Positions 9,163-17,884 of a stretch of DNA of 64,000 nucleotides are shown here, piece by piece (positions within the stretch are counted from its first letter, which is position 1; every line of letters starts with the position of its first letter). The notes beneath the pieces are model-generated. The model had not been told where the DNA came from, did not search any database, and saw nothing but the letters and a program-made list of their open reading frames with translations. The DNA comes from Hyphomicrobium sp. (GTDB taxonomy: Bacteria; Pseudomonadota; Alphaproteobacteria; Rhizobiales; Hyphomicrobiaceae). The stretch covers positions 58,097 through 122,096 of the forward strand of contig JADJVG010000011.1 of assembly GCA_016716675.1 (NCBI GenBank), in the 5' to 3' direction. The position numbers and the translations under genes were made by a program.

Positions 9163-11040
9163 TCACTCGGCGGCTTCACGCGCCAGAAATCCACCCGACT
9201 GACGGTGCCACAGCGCCGCATAGATGCCGCCGGCTTTGAGCAACTGCTCGTGGCTACCGTGTTCGACGATGCGGCCTTCATCCATAATGACTAGCCGATC
9301 CATCGCTGCAATCGTCGAGAGCCGATGGGCGATGGCGATGACGGTCTTGCCAGCCATCAGCGTGTTCAAATTTTCCTGGATCGCGCCTTCGACTTCGCTG
9401 TCGAGGGCACTGGTTGCTTCGTCAAGGATCAGGATAGGCGCGTTTTTCAACAGGACGCGCGCGATCGCGATGCGCTGACGCTGGCCTCCGGAGAGTTTGA
9501 CGCCGCGCTCACCGACGTGCGCGTCATAACCCTTGCGGCCGCGCATATCTTCAAGGGTCGGGATGAATTCGTGGGCTTGCGCCAGACAGGCGGCGGCAAT
9601 GACGTCCTCATCGCTGGCATCCGGCCGGCCGTACAGGATATTTTCCCGCACGCTACGATGCAGCAGCGACGTGTCTTGCGTGACCATGCCGATATGCGCC
9701 CGGAGCGTCTCTTGCTGCACCGTCGCCACGTCTTGGCCATCGATCAGAATGCGGCCGCCTTCCAGATCGTAGAAACGCAACAGCAGATTGACGAGCGTCG
9801 ACTTGCCTGCACCCGACCGCCCGACAAGCCCGACTTTTTCTCCCGGCTTGATGGTCAGCGATAGGTGATCGATCACCCGATTGACGTCGCCGCCCTCGGT
9901 ACCCCTGGCGGTGCCGTAATGAAAGCGAATGTTGTCGAAGCGAATTTCGCCCTTCGGTACGGTGAGCGGTTTGGCGTCCGGCACATCGAGCACCGTCTGC
10001 GGGCGCGAGATCGTGCCCATGCCCTCATGCACCACGCCGATATTCTCGAAGATGCCGGAGATGGTCCACATCACCCAGCCGGACATCGTATCGATGCGCA
10101 CCACAAGCGCGATGATCGTCGCAATGGCGCCCGTCGTGATCGCCCCGGTGCTCCACAGCCACAGCGCTAAGGCACTGGTCGTCACGATCATGGTGCCGTT
10201 GAGAATGGAAAGCGCCAGCTCCATCGTCGTGATGAGCCGCAGAGACGCCTGCCATTTCTCCATCTGTTCGCGAAACGCCACGCTGGCGTAACCGTCTTCG
10301 CGTTCAGCATGCGCGAACAGTTTGACCGTCAGAATGTTGGTGTAACTATCGACGATGCGGCCAACGAGCATCGAGCGGGCTTCCGACGTCGCGGTTGAAC
10401 GCTCTTTGATGCGCGGCACGAAATAGGTGATCGCGGTAATATAGATGGCCAGCCAGACGGCCAGCGGAATAATGAGCCGCAAATCGGCAACCGCGAACAG
10501 CACCACGGCCCCGAAGAACTGCACAGCCGCGTACCAGATGGCGTCAATAGCCTGCACCACGCTTTCACGGAGCGCAGGAGCTGTCTGCACGATCTTATTG
10601 GCGATGCGACCGGCGAAGTCGTTTTGGAAGAACCCCATCGACTGGCGCAGCACATAAGAGTGCGTCTGCCAACGCACGCGGTTCGTGAACGTCGTCGCCA
10701 CGACTTGGCTCTTCAGCAAATCGTGAAACAGGAAGATGATCGGCCGCGCAATCAACGCCAGGAACGCCATCGCCAGCAGAATGCCGCTGTTCGCAGTGAA
10801 GAACGACGACGGGTCTTGCGCCTCGCGCAGCAGATCGACCAGCTTGCCGATGAACCCGAACAGCATCACTTCCGTAATCGACCCGAGAAACCCGATCACC
10901 AGCAGCACCGCGAAGGCCGGCCAAACGGGTTGCACGTAATGCCAGTAGAAAGCCCCGAGCGTTTCCGGCGGACGCACGATCCCCGGCCGCGCAAACGGAT
11001 CGATGCGCGCTTCAAACCAGGAATAGAGACGGCTCAACAT
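9163..11040 (-). CDS. ABC exporter, fused permease and ATPase
   Basis: This encodes about 625 residues with the membrane domain N-terminal and the ATPase domain C-terminal, the layout of homodimeric exporters such as MsbA. Around six hydrophobic helices occupy the first 320 residues. The ATPase has Walker A GLVGRSGAGKST, the signature LSGGQRQRIAIAR, Walker B ILILDEATSALD and the switch histidine in IAIAHRLSTI. The chosen start (MLSRLYSWF at 11040) has a GGAAAG ribosome site; the frame is also open to 11070. Substrate is unknown. Its gene follows hemF divergently and lies 190 bases upstream of the siderophore receptor on the same strand, so shared transcription is possible but not shown. Confidence 0.88.
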   Translation of the reverse strand: MLSRLYSWFEARIDPFARPGIVRPPETLGAFYWHYVQPVWPAFAVLLVIGFLGSITEVMLFGFIGKLVDLLREAQDPSSFFTANSGILLAMAFLALIARPIIFLFHDLLKSQVVATTFTNRVRWQTHSYVLRQSMGFFQNDFAGRIANKIVQTAPALRESVVQAIDAIWYAAVQFFGAVVLFAVADLRLIIPLAVWLAIYITAITYFVPRIKERSTATSEARSMLVGRIVDSYTNILTVKLFAHAEREDGYASVAFREQMEKWQASLRLITTMELALSILNGTMIVTTSALALWLWSTGAITTGAIATIIALVVRIDTMSGWVMWTISGIFENIGVVHEGMGTISRPQTVLDVPDAKPLTVPKGEIRFDNIRFHYGTARGTEGGDVNRVIDHLSLTIKPGEKVGLVGRSGAGKSTLVNLLLRFYDLEGGRILIDGQDVATVQQETLRAHIGMVTQDTSLLHRSVRENILYGRPDASDEDVIAAACLAQAHEFIPTLEDMRGRKGYDAHVGERGVKLSGGQRQRIAIARVLLKNAPILILDEATSALDSEVEGAIQENLNTLMAGKTVIAIAHRLSTIAAMDRLVIMDEGRIVEHGSHEQLLKAGGIYAALWHRQSGGFLAREAAE

Positions 11041-11198
11041 CACGAAGACTTTCCGGGTGACATAAAACAAAACGCCGCTGCAGCTGCGCCGGTTTGATCG
11101 GGCTCAGCACCTTTCAGCGGTTAGATATTGATCAAGGGGCCAATATACCGGTAAGGGTCTTTTGGGCCGAAAACAAGTCAAGCAGGAACAGCCGCGCA

Positions 11199-12107
11199 AT
11201 GAACGCTCAAGGCGCCACGTTAGATCAGTATAAAGCAACCGCTCAGGCGTGGTTTGAAAGTATCCGCGACACCATTTGCGCGAGCTTCGAAAAGCTCGAA
11301 GCCGATCTGCCGGCTACGGCTCCACATGGCGATGAAGCGCCGTCAACGTTCGTGCGCACACCCTGGCAGCGCACCGATCACACCGGCGCCAAGGGCGGCG
11401 GCGGCACCATGAGCCTCATGCATGGCCGCGTGTTTGAGAAAGTCGGCGTCCACACATCGACGGTATTTGGTGAATTTGCGCCTGAGTTCCGCAAACAAAT
11501 TCCGGGCGCCGAGGAGAACCCGAACTTCTGGGCATCGGGCATTTCACTCATCGCCCATCCCAAGAATCCGAACGTCCCAGCCGTGCATATGAACACGCGC
11601 ATGGTCGTCACCAACAAATGGTGGTTCGGCGGCGGCGCCGATCTGACACCCGTGCTCGACAAGCGCCGCGTACAGGAAGACGCCGACACGCTGGCGTTCC
11701 ACTCTGCCATGTTCGGCGCCTGCGCCCCCCACGCGATTGCCGACTACAAGCGCTTCAAGGAATGGTGCGATGAATATTTCTATCTGCCGCACCGCAAGGA
11801 ACTGCGCGGCGTCGGCGGCATCTTCTATGACTACCTGACGCCCGGCGAAGCCGATGGCGGTTTCGACGCTGCATTGGCCTTCACCAAAGACGTCGGCCGC
11901 GCCTTCAATAGCGTGTATCCGATGCTCGTGCGCGGCAACTATACGATGCCCTATAGCGAGGCGCAGCGCGACGAACAGCTGATCCGCCGTGGCCGCTACG
12001 TTGAATACAATCTGCTTTACGACCGCGGAACGACCTTTGGCCTGAAAACCGGCGGCAACGTCGATAGTATACTTTCGTCTATGCCGCCCGTCGTGAAGTG
12101 GCCGTGA
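11199..12107 (+). CDS. hemF: Oxygen-dependent coproporphyrinogen III oxidase
   Basis: This 302-residue enzyme oxidatively decarboxylates two propionates of coproporphyrinogen III to give protoporphyrinogen IX in aerobic haem synthesis. Conserved elements include GGGGTMSLMHGRVFEKVGVH, HMNTRMVV, the active-site region WWFGGGADLTP, the metal/substrate histidine region FHSAMF, and YVEYNLLYDRGTTFGL near the C-terminus. The ATG at 11199 is preceded by AGGAA and gives the family-typical N-terminus; an open frame runs back to 11094. It is divergent from the ABC exporter. An anaerobic HemN is not in the window. Confidence 0.95.
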   Translation: MNAQGATLDQYKATAQAWFESIRDTICASFEKLEADLPATAPHGDEAPSTFVRTPWQRTDHTGAKGGGGTMSLMHGRVFEKVGVHTSTVFGEFAPEFRKQIPGAEENPNFWASGISLIAHPKNPNVPAVHMNTRMVVTNKWWFGGGADLTPVLDKRRVQEDADTLAFHSAMFGACAPHAIADYKRFKEWCDEYFYLPHRKELRGVGGIFYDYLTPGEADGGFDAALAFTKDVGRAFNSVYPMLVRGNYTMPYSEAQRDEQLIRRGRYVEYNLLYDRGTTFGLKTGGNVDSILSSMPPVVKWP

Positions 12108-12361
12108 GCGGTTAAGAAAAAAAGCATGCAGCGCCATGGGCCTGCGGGCGCAGGACCGCTCCCCACGGCGAATTCCTGCGGCATGACCGGGCTAGTACTA
12201 AATAGGAACAGGAGCTTGCGGTGGCATTAGCTGCTCCCGTGATACCGCGCCGCAGTTGATCGCCGCGCGCCGAGACGCCATCTCGTAACCGCCTGTTATG
12301 ATCATCAGCTCTTGCTGCATGAGTTCTTTCTCGAGAAATACATCCAATCGAAGGACATCGC

Positions 12362-13429
12362 ATGACCACTCTCATGTCACCGCTGAAGGCTGGCGCTTTC
12401 ACGTTGAAGAACCGCGTTGTGCTTGCACCGCTCACGCGCACCCGCGCAAGCGCTGGCCGCGTACCCAACGACCTGATGCGTACGTATTATGTGCAGCGGG
12501 CCTCCGCTGGTCTGATGCTCACCGAAGCAACCTCCGTCACGCCCATGGGCGTCGGCTATCCCGATACACCCGGCATCTGGTCGGAAGAGCAGGTCCAAGG
12601 CTGGAAGAAAATCACCGATGCCGTCCATAAGGCGGGCGGCACCATTCTGCTGCAGCTCTGGCACGTCGGCCGCGTTTCGCACCCGTCTTATCTGGATGGC
12701 GCGCTGCCTGTCGCCCCGAGCGCGCTGGCGCCCGATGGTCATGTCAGCCTCGTGCGCCCCATGGCGAACTATGTCGTGCCGCGTGCGCTCGACCTTGATG
12801 AAATACCGGGCATCGTCGACGCGTACCGCAAGGGTGCCATCAACGCCAAACGGGCCGGCTTTGACGGCGTCGAAGTCCATGGCGCCAACGGTTACCTGCT
12901 CGATCAATTCCTGCAGGACAGCACCAACAAGCGCACCGACCGCTATGGCGGCTCTCTCGAAAATCGCGCCCGCTTGATGCTCGAAGTCGTCGATGCCGCG
13001 ATTGAAGTGTGGGGCGCCGATCGCGTCGGCTTGCACCTTGCGCCGCGCGGCGATGCCCACACCATGGGCGACAGCAACCCACGCGAGACGTTCGGTTATG
13101 TGGCCCGCGAAATGGGCAAGCGCGGCATCGCGTTTATCTGCGCCCGCGAATACGAAGGCACGGACTCGCTCGCGGCCACACTTAAAAATGACTTCGGCGG
13201 CGTCTTCATTGGCAATGAAAAGTTCACGAAAGAGAGCGCCGAAGCCGCGATTGCGGCAGGCCGCGTGGATGCCGTAGCGTTTGGTCAGTTGTTCATCGCG
13301 AACCCTGATTTGCCGGAGCGCTTTGCGCGCAACGCCAGCCTCAACACGCCGGACCCGACAACATTCTACGCGTCAGACGCGCACGGCTATACCGACTATC
13401 CGGCGCTCGAACCGGCAACCGCGGGTTAG
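12362..13429 (+). CDS. nemA: Old Yellow Enzyme family alkene reductase
   Basis: This 355-residue FMN-dependent TIM-barrel oxidoreductase is of the NemA/OYE type, reducing activated C=C bonds, N-ethylmaleimide or nitro-esters with NAD(P)H. Motifs include the N-terminal NRVVLAPLTRTRA, LQLWHVGRVSHP, the substrate-binding and FMN-contact region GVEVHGANGYLLDQFLQ followed by TDRYGGSLENRARL, and the C-terminal GRVDAVAFGQLFIANPDLPERF. The His-Asn/His pair of the family is visible as VHGAN. The physiological substrate is unknown. The gene is monocistronic and followed by a terminator 28 bases after the stop. Confidence 0.88.
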   Translation: MTTLMSPLKAGAFTLKNRVVLAPLTRTRASAGRVPNDLMRTYYVQRASAGLMLTEATSVTPMGVGYPDTPGIWSEEQVQGWKKITDAVHKAGGTILLQLWHVGRVSHPSYLDGALPVAPSALAPDGHVSLVRPMANYVVPRALDLDEIPGIVDAYRKGAINAKRAGFDGVEVHGANGYLLDQFLQDSTNKRTDRYGGSLENRARLMLEVVDAAIEVWGADRVGLHLAPRGDAHTMGDSNPRETFGYVAREMGKRGIAFICAREYEGTDSLAATLKNDFGGVFIGNEKFTKESAEAAIAAGRVDAVAFGQLFIANPDLPERFARNASLNTPDPTTFYASDAHGYTDYPALEPATAG

Positions 13430-13456
13430 TAACGGTCTACTGACGAGATAGTTTGA

Positions 13457-13489
13457 AACCGCGGCGGCGTCATCGCCCCGCGGTTTTTT
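13457..13489 (+). terminator. Intrinsic terminator after the alkene reductase
   Basis: Arms AACCGCGG (13457-13464) and CCGCGGTT (13478-13485) enclose a 13-base loop and are followed by a T run. The hairpin overlaps the last codons of the convergent gene at 13470. Confidence 0.8.
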
Positions 13490-14687
13490 CATTCAGAACA
13501 CTATCGAAGGCTGCAGCAAATTCCTGCGATCCAGCAGTCTTCATTGCTTCGTTCATACGCCGGTCGAGTTCTGCGAGCAGTTGCTCTCCCGTCAATCCAA
13601 TCACCATTTTGTTGACGTAATACGCCCGCCGCGCGAACGAGTTGGTGACCGGCGCCTTGAGGCCAAGCGGCATCATCATTTCCAGGCCGGTGACGGGACC
13701 CGACAAGTTCATCAGCTCCATTTCGGCGCCCGTCAGATTGGGCCGATCGAACTGCGCCGCCGTATCCTTGATGCCTTTGAGCTTCATGGCCTGCATCAAT
13801 GGGCCGATGTCGGCGTCGATATTGAGCGCGTGCATGCCTTGGCCTTCCGCCGTATTGGCATACGCTTGGTGGCGGCTCCATTCGAATGGCACACGCTTGG
13901 CGTTGGCGTACATGCGCTTCAAAACCGCGATCTTCGACTTAAGTGACGCGCGGCGCTCTTGCGAGATGTTTGGGTTGTTGAGCTTGTTCTGCAGACGCTC
14001 GATGAAAAACTTGCCGTGCTTGGATACTTCATTGACGGAATTTGCATCGAGCAATTGTGCATATCCGAGCGCGCTCGAAATCGCGCGCCCCGTCTTCTTG
14101 ATTGGGTGAATGCCGGCTTGCATATCGTACGTTCCGATGCCGCCGGTCTCGAGCGCGTACACACGCACCACCTGCTCTTTTGCGAGGCCAAAGCCAATCG
14201 CTTCGCTGGCATAGCGGCGCTTGAATTCCTTTTCCGAAACGCGCTCCGGCGTGAAGCCGTAGACGCGCTTGGCGGCTTCGAGATAATCAGCAACCGTCGG
14301 CAACGACTTTGCCGGCATCGGGTGGGCTTCTTCTTGCGAAGCCGTGAAGGCGCGGTACTTCTTGGCAAGTTCAGGCCCCATCTCGGGCCCTTGATACTTC
14401 GGCGAAAACGTCATCACATAGTCGTCGATATCATACGGAATTTTGGCCGAGCGCTTTTTCTTGCGGCCGATGCGTTTAGCTTCGACCTTGTCCCAATAGG
14501 CATCAAGCCGCTCATCGTGGGCGCGGCGCGCCAGACGCCACTTCTCAAAATTGGCGATTTCGGCGTCGCTGAGGGAAGCCAGAAACTCGATCGTCGACAT
14601 AGCGTGCACCGCCTGCGGCGGGACGCCGACGACCAGCATGGCAACAGCCATTGTCAGACAGAGCGTTTTCAACCAATGCAGATGCAA
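13470..14687 (-). CDS. Secreted lysozyme-like protein of unknown function
   Basis: This encodes 405 residues with an N-terminal signal peptide (LCLTMAVAMLVVGVPPQAVHA). The first third is basic and helical (RIGRKKKRSAK). The centre has VVRVYALETGGIGTYDMQAG followed 20 residues later by SSALGYAQLLDANSV. A glutamate before a Gly-rich turn, then a Ser/Gly-x-x-Q-like stretch, recalls the lysozyme/SLT fold, where the glutamate is the acid catalyst and the second motif lines the groove. The rest is helical, without cysteines. I infer a periplasmic peptidoglycan-active or peptidoglycan-binding protein, but this is a weak match and no named family is certain. It is divergent from the Nudix gene. Confidence 0.65.
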   Translation of the reverse strand: MHLHWLKTLCLTMAVAMLVVGVPPQAVHAMSTIEFLASLSDAEIANFEKWRLARRAHDERLDAYWDKVEAKRIGRKKKRSAKIPYDIDDYVMTFSPKYQGPEMGPELAKKYRAFTASQEEAHPMPAKSLPTVADYLEAAKRVYGFTPERVSEKEFKRRYASEAIGFGLAKEQVVRVYALETGGIGTYDMQAGIHPIKKTGRAISSALGYAQLLDANSVNEVSKHGKFFIERLQNKLNNPNISQERRASLKSKIAVLKRMYANAKRVPFEWSRHQAYANTAEGQGMHALNIDADIGPLMQAMKLKGIKDTAAQFDRPNLTGAEMELMNLSGPVTGLEMMMPLGLKAPVTNSFARRAYYVNKMVIGLTGEQLLAELDRRMNEAMKTAGSQEFAAAFDSVLNEKTAGR

Positions 14688-14822
14688 ACAGAAAATGCCC
14701 CTGTTTCGAACAGCCTCAGCGCCAACCCTCGCCCGAGACTTTGACCGTATAATGATTCATTCGTACTTAAGACCTTAATTGTGCTCACGCTTCGTTCGAA
14801 AAGCCGTGATACAGCAGTTCCC

Positions 14823-14959
14823 ATGACAGTTGCCGGCCGCCCTCCTGAACCGCTGAACCCATTGAGCTTGCGCGCTCTGGCGGCCACCCGGCTTTTGTCC
14901 GCGCCCCCTGCCGCACCGCCGGCAACGGCAAGCCGAGCGACTTCGACCTCAATCCGGAC
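14823..14959 (+). pseudogene. Out-of-frame N-terminus of the Nudix hydrolase
   Basis: From ATG 14823 the third frame reads a plausible N-terminus (PLNPLSLRALAATRLLSAPP), like the leader segment of NudL/YeaB-type enzymes. It runs into nonsense near 14920. The frame used by the Nudix core, read backwards from 14960, gives KPSDFDLNPDMEPP, which is also typical of the family. Joining the two needs one base added between about 14900 and 14930, a stretch with a five-C run. This suggests a single-base deletion, either real or a sequencing error. Confidence 0.5.
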
Positions 14960-15475
14960 ATGGAACCGCCGCGCACGGCCCCGCTGACGCCCGCCGCGGT
15001 GCTAGTGCCCATCTGCGCGCGCGAGGAACTCAGCGTGCTTTTGACGGAGCGCACCCCGCATCTGACGACCCATGCCGGCCAGATCGCATTTCCCGGCGGT
15101 CGCATCGATGCCGGTGACGCCGACGCGGCGGCAGCGGCCTTGCGCGAAGCCAACGAGGAAATTGGTCTTGATCCGAACCTCGTCGAGCCGCTCGGCTATC
15201 TCGACCCCTACCGGACATCCACCGGATATCTGGTGACGCCGCTGGTGGCGCTCGTCGCACCGCGCTTCACGCTGACGGTTAATCCGCATGAAGTCGCCGA
15301 CGTCTTTGAGGTTCCACTGGCGTTTCTGATGGACCAAGCTAACCACCGAATCGATAGCCGCGTGTGGCGCGGCGCCGAACGGCGATTTTATGCGATGCCT
15401 TACGAACAACGCTATATATGGGGGGCGACAGCGGGAATCATCAAAACGCTGCATCGGAGACTGTTCACGTCATGA
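14960..15475 (+). CDS. NudL-like Nudix hydrolase (probable CoA pyrophosphatase)
   Basis: The 171 codons from ATG 14960 encode the core of a Nudix hydrolase. The sequence LLTERTPHLTTHAGQIAFPG matches the UPF0035 signature that marks CoA/acyl-CoA pyrophosphatases of the YeaB/NudL type, and ALREANEEIGL is the metal-binding Nudix helix. TSTGYLVTPLVALV is the next conserved strand. The likely reaction is cleavage of CoA to phosphopantetheine and 3',5'-ADP. The true start probably lies upstream in another frame (see the entry at 14823). The stop overlaps the ATG of the next gene, so Nudix, DUF6111 and CCA transferase form one operon. Confidence 0.85.
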   Translation: MEPPRTAPLTPAAVLVPICAREELSVLLTERTPHLTTHAGQIAFPGGRIDAGDADAAAAALREANEEIGLDPNLVEPLGYLDPYRTSTGYLVTPLVALVAPRFTLTVNPHEVADVFEVPLAFLMDQANHRIDSRVWRGAERRFYAMPYEQRYIWGATAGIIKTLHRRLFTS

Positions 15476-15750
15476 TCCGCATCGTTGTAGAGAACCTGTT
15501 CGTCTTCCTGCTGCCGACCTTGCTGTATATCGGTTGGGTTGCCTTCGTGCGCAACGATTGGCCTGGCCTGTTCACCGTTTTAAAGGCAGCCCCCCTCGCC
15601 AATTTGTTCATTTCGGGCGCCGTCATGATGCTAATCGCCCTGCTGGTGTTCTCGTCGCGCACCGGCCATCGCCCAGGTGAAAGCTACGTACCCCCGTCGA
15701 TTGAACACGGCAAACTCAGTCCCGGTCATTCCGTTCCCGCCAACCAATGA
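15472..15750 (+). CDS. DUF6111-type small membrane protein
   Basis: This 92-residue protein starts at ATG 15472, overlapping the Nudix stop by four bases. Two hydrophobic helices are visible (VENLFVFLLPTLLYIGWVAF and NLFISGAVMMLIALLVF), separated by a short polar loop, and the tail is polar and Pro-rich. Position and style match the DUF6111 family, which in Hyphomicrobiales commonly sits between a Nudix gene and the CCA-adding enzyme. Its function is unknown. The family assignment is from recollection of that neighbourhood rather than a search. It ends eight bases before the next ATG. Confidence 0.75.
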   Translation: MIRIVVENLFVFLLPTLLYIGWVAFVRNDWPGLFTVLKAAPLANLFISGAVMMLIALLVFSSRTGHRPGESYVPPSIEHGKLSPGHSVPANQ

Positions 15751-15757
15751 TGGTGAC

Positions 15758-17014
15758 ATGGCGCCCGTGCCTAAACATCCGCTGCGTCACGATCTGAAAG
15801 CCGCGCCATGGCTAAAGGCGGCGTCGCTGGCGCGCGTGTTTGCGGCCCTCGATGGCGGCGGCGAAACCCGCATCATCGGCGGCGCAGTGCGCAATGCATT
15901 GCTCGGCCAGCCCGTCGCGGACATCGATCTCGCGACCGTGCTGACGCCGGACGCCGTGATGGACAGGGCAACAAAAGCCGGTCTTTCCGTCTATCCGACA
16001 GGGATCGCGCACGGCACCGTCACCGTCGTCGCCGATGGTCATCCCTATGAAGTGACGACCTTGCGGCGCGACGTCGAAACCGATGGCCGCCGCGCCGTCG
16101 TCGCGTTCACCACCGACTGGTGCGAGGATGCTCTGCGCCGCGATTTCACAATCAATGCGCTGTCGGCCGATGCAGAAGGCAACATCTTCGACAGCGTCGG
16201 CGGCCTCGATGATCTTGATCACCGCCGCGTGCGCTTCATCGGTTCCGCCGAAGATCGTATCCGCGAGGATTACCTGCGCATCCTGCGATTTTTCCGGTTT
16301 ACCTCCGCCTACGCCAGCGGCCCGCCGGACGCGCAAGGGCTGGCGGCCTCGGCCGCTTTGAAGGATGGTCTGCAACGCTTGTCCGCTGAACGCATCGGCG
16401 CCGAAATGATGACCTTCATCGTGACGCCTCGCGCCGGCGAGATCGCAGCCATCATGCAAGAGGCGAGCGTGCTGCGCAGCCTCGTACCGCTCGACGCCCA
16501 CCCCGAACGTCTGGCGCGGATGCAAGCGATTGAAGCCGCGCTTGCGGAACCTCCCGATGCCATTTCGCGCTTGGCCGCGCTGTTACTCGACACACCAGAA
16601 GACGCGCCGCGCCTTGCCAAGCATTTCCGATTATCATCGGCAGAAGGATCAGCCCTCGCCGCCGCCGCGGATGTTAACCCTGCCTACCGCGCGGACGCCT
16701 CGGAACACGCAGCAAAGGTGCAGATCTATCGCGCGGGCACGGCGGCCTTCAAACGCGCGCTACGCGTCGCCTGGGCGCGTTCCGGTGCGTCCGCCACCGA
16801 CATTGCCTGGACGCAAAGAGACCGCCTGACGGCCCACTGGACGCCGCCAGCGCTGCCCTTTTCCGGCGCCGATCTGCTGGCCCTCGGCATACCGGCCGGA
16901 CCGTGCATCGGCCGCCTCTTGAAGGCCTTCGAAGCCTGGTGGATCGAGGCCGGATTTCCAGACGACCGCGCTGCACAACGCGACCACCTCATCGCGCTTG
17001 CGAAACAGCGTTAA
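15758..17014 (+). CDS. cca: CCA tRNA nucleotidyltransferase
   Basis: This 418-residue class II nucleotidyltransferase of the poly(A) polymerase/CCA-transferase superfamily adds or repairs the 3' CCA of tRNAs. The head domain has IIGGAVRNALLGQPVADIDL with the metal-binding aspartates, then CEDALRRDFTINALSADA and the RNA/NTP-binding helix EDRIREDYLRILRFFRFTSA. The C-terminal part is helical, as in alphaproteobacterial members. The ATG at 15758 follows the DUF6111 stop by seven bases; the frame is open further upstream, but that region codes for DUF6111. A CtrA-like TTAA-N7-TTAA site overlaps its stop codon. Confidence 0.92.
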   Translation: MAPVPKHPLRHDLKAAPWLKAASLARVFAALDGGGETRIIGGAVRNALLGQPVADIDLATVLTPDAVMDRATKAGLSVYPTGIAHGTVTVVADGHPYEVTTLRRDVETDGRRAVVAFTTDWCEDALRRDFTINALSADAEGNIFDSVGGLDDLDHRRVRFIGSAEDRIREDYLRILRFFRFTSAYASGPPDAQGLAASAALKDGLQRLSAERIGAEMMTFIVTPRAGEIAAIMQEASVLRSLVPLDAHPERLARMQAIEAALAEPPDAISRLAALLLDTPEDAPRLAKHFRLSSAEGSALAAAADVNPAYRADASEHAAKVQIYRAGTAAFKRALRVAWARSGASATDIAWTQRDRLTAHWTPPALPFSGADLLALGIPAGPCIGRLLKAFEAWWIEAGFPDDRAAQRDHLIALAKQR

Positions 17015-17025
17015 GAAACCCTTAA
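17011..17025. promoter_or_regulatory. CtrA-like binding site TTAA-N7-TTAA
   Basis: TTAA (17011-17014), seven bases, TTAA (17022-17025) exactly matches the core spacing of the alphaproteobacterial CtrA box. It overlaps the cca stop and lies 85 bases upstream of the small membrane protein gene at 17110, where a promoter would be expected. In this GC-rich background a chance match is uncommon but possible. Confidence 0.4.
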
Positions 17026-17109
17026 AAAACTCTTCAACATTGCTCGCAGCCAGACTATGGTGCGCCCGGCTGGGATTTCAGCTTTGTATCGCGTCGAGGA
17101 AATTCCCCT

Positions 17110-17349
17110 ATGGACCAATTCGCTCACGAGCGTCAGCGTTCGCTGAAATCTGTCCAAGTAATCTTCGCAGTTCTCGCCATTCTAAGCCTGTCAGCCGCAC
17201 TCGCGGTTGCCGCGCGCGGCGTCGAGTTCGGATTGCCGGAAACGTCAACCCGCACCATCGCCATTGCGTTTTTGATGGTCGGCATTGCCGATACGGTGCT
17301 GCTTTTCCTCTGGGAACGCATCTTTCACCGCATGCAGTCGTACGAGTAA
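17110..17349 (+). CDS. Small two-helix membrane protein, unknown
   Basis: This encodes 79 residues with a short basic N-terminus (MDQFAHERQRSLKS), a first membrane helix (VIFAVLAILSLSAALAVAA), a 15-residue loop, a second helix (IAIAFLMVGIADTVLLFLW) and a short basic tail. Both ends should face the cytoplasm by the positive-inside rule. No family is recognised. The start follows a GAGGAAATTCCCCT ribosome site. A CtrA-like site lies just upstream, which hints at cell-cycle control; this is inference only. Confidence 0.7.
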   Translation: MDQFAHERQRSLKSVQVIFAVLAILSLSAALAVAARGVEFGLPETSTRTIAIAFLMVGIADTVLLFLWERIFHRMQSYE

Positions 17350-17496
17350 AGCGCCCCGCGTAAAATATGGCGGCGTTGCACCACGCCGCCAGCACCACTC
17401 CACAAGCCAATTTCACTTCACGCCCCAGCATCACGTTATATGCCCACTGAGGCGACCGCAGCTCTGAACTGCTCCAGATCAGCGTAGGCTAGCTGA

Positions 17497-17679
17497 CTAG
17501 CTGACATCCGGTCCCTTGAGGGAGCGCAACGCAGCCTCGATCCGCTTCCAATCTTGAGCCTCGGCCTTGGCGCCGGCTTTTTCCAACAGACGAGCTTTCT
17601 CGGCGGCTTCCGCCAGTGCTCTTGGGCCATGCGCTGCATAAAGTTTTTGTGCGTGCGTATGGATATCAACCGCGTTCAT
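17497..17679 (-). CDS. Small conserved-looking helical protein
   Basis: From ATG 17679 this encodes 60 residues (MNAVDIHTHAQKLYAAHGPR...), rich in Ala, Glu and Lys, predicted mostly helical and without membrane segments. The C-terminal part (DWKRIEAALRSLKGPDVS) has the feel of small alphaproteobacterial hypothetical proteins found next to unrelated genes. The frame is open to 17694, but the MNAVD start is more natural. It is divergent from the plcP-like gene, so its promoter shares the 17680-17884 interval. Function is unknown. Confidence 0.6.
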   Translation of the reverse strand: MNAVDIHTHAQKLYAAHGPRALAEAAEKARLLEKAGAKAEAQDWKRIEAALRSLKGPDVS

Positions 17680-17815
17680 TGTGATTGCCTCCATTGTTCG
17701 TGGCAGACCCCTCGTCTTCCATCAACATAATCAAAACCAGCGATCTTCCAAGCCTCAAACAATCGACATGTGTGCCGCCCAGAACCGTCGCTGCGCTGCC
17801 GCGCCGGCGCTCGCG

Positions 17816-17833
17816 CTGTCACACGCCTGCAAT
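17816..17833 (+). promoter_or_regulatory. Pho-box-like direct repeat upstream of plcP-btaAB
   Basis: CTGTCAC-ACGC-CTGCAAT matches the PhoB consensus of two CTGTCAT heptamers with a four-base spacer at 11 of 14 positions. It ends 51 bases before the preferred GTG start of the phosphoesterase gene. PhoB activation would fit the known phosphate-starvation role of plcP and btaAB. A functional role is inferred. Confidence 0.5.
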
Positions 17834-17884
17834 ATGAATCCGGTGAATGAACGCCAGACCGTGGATGACCGCTGGAGCGGAAAC

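Noticed and set aside
11128..11143. TTGATCAAGGGGCCAA upstream of hemF as an FNR/FixK box
   Set aside because: The left half resembles the consensus, but the right half does not give TCAA at the required spacing.
14761..14780. TTAAGACCTTAA as a second CtrA box
   Set aside because: The spacing between TTAA halves is four bases, not seven.
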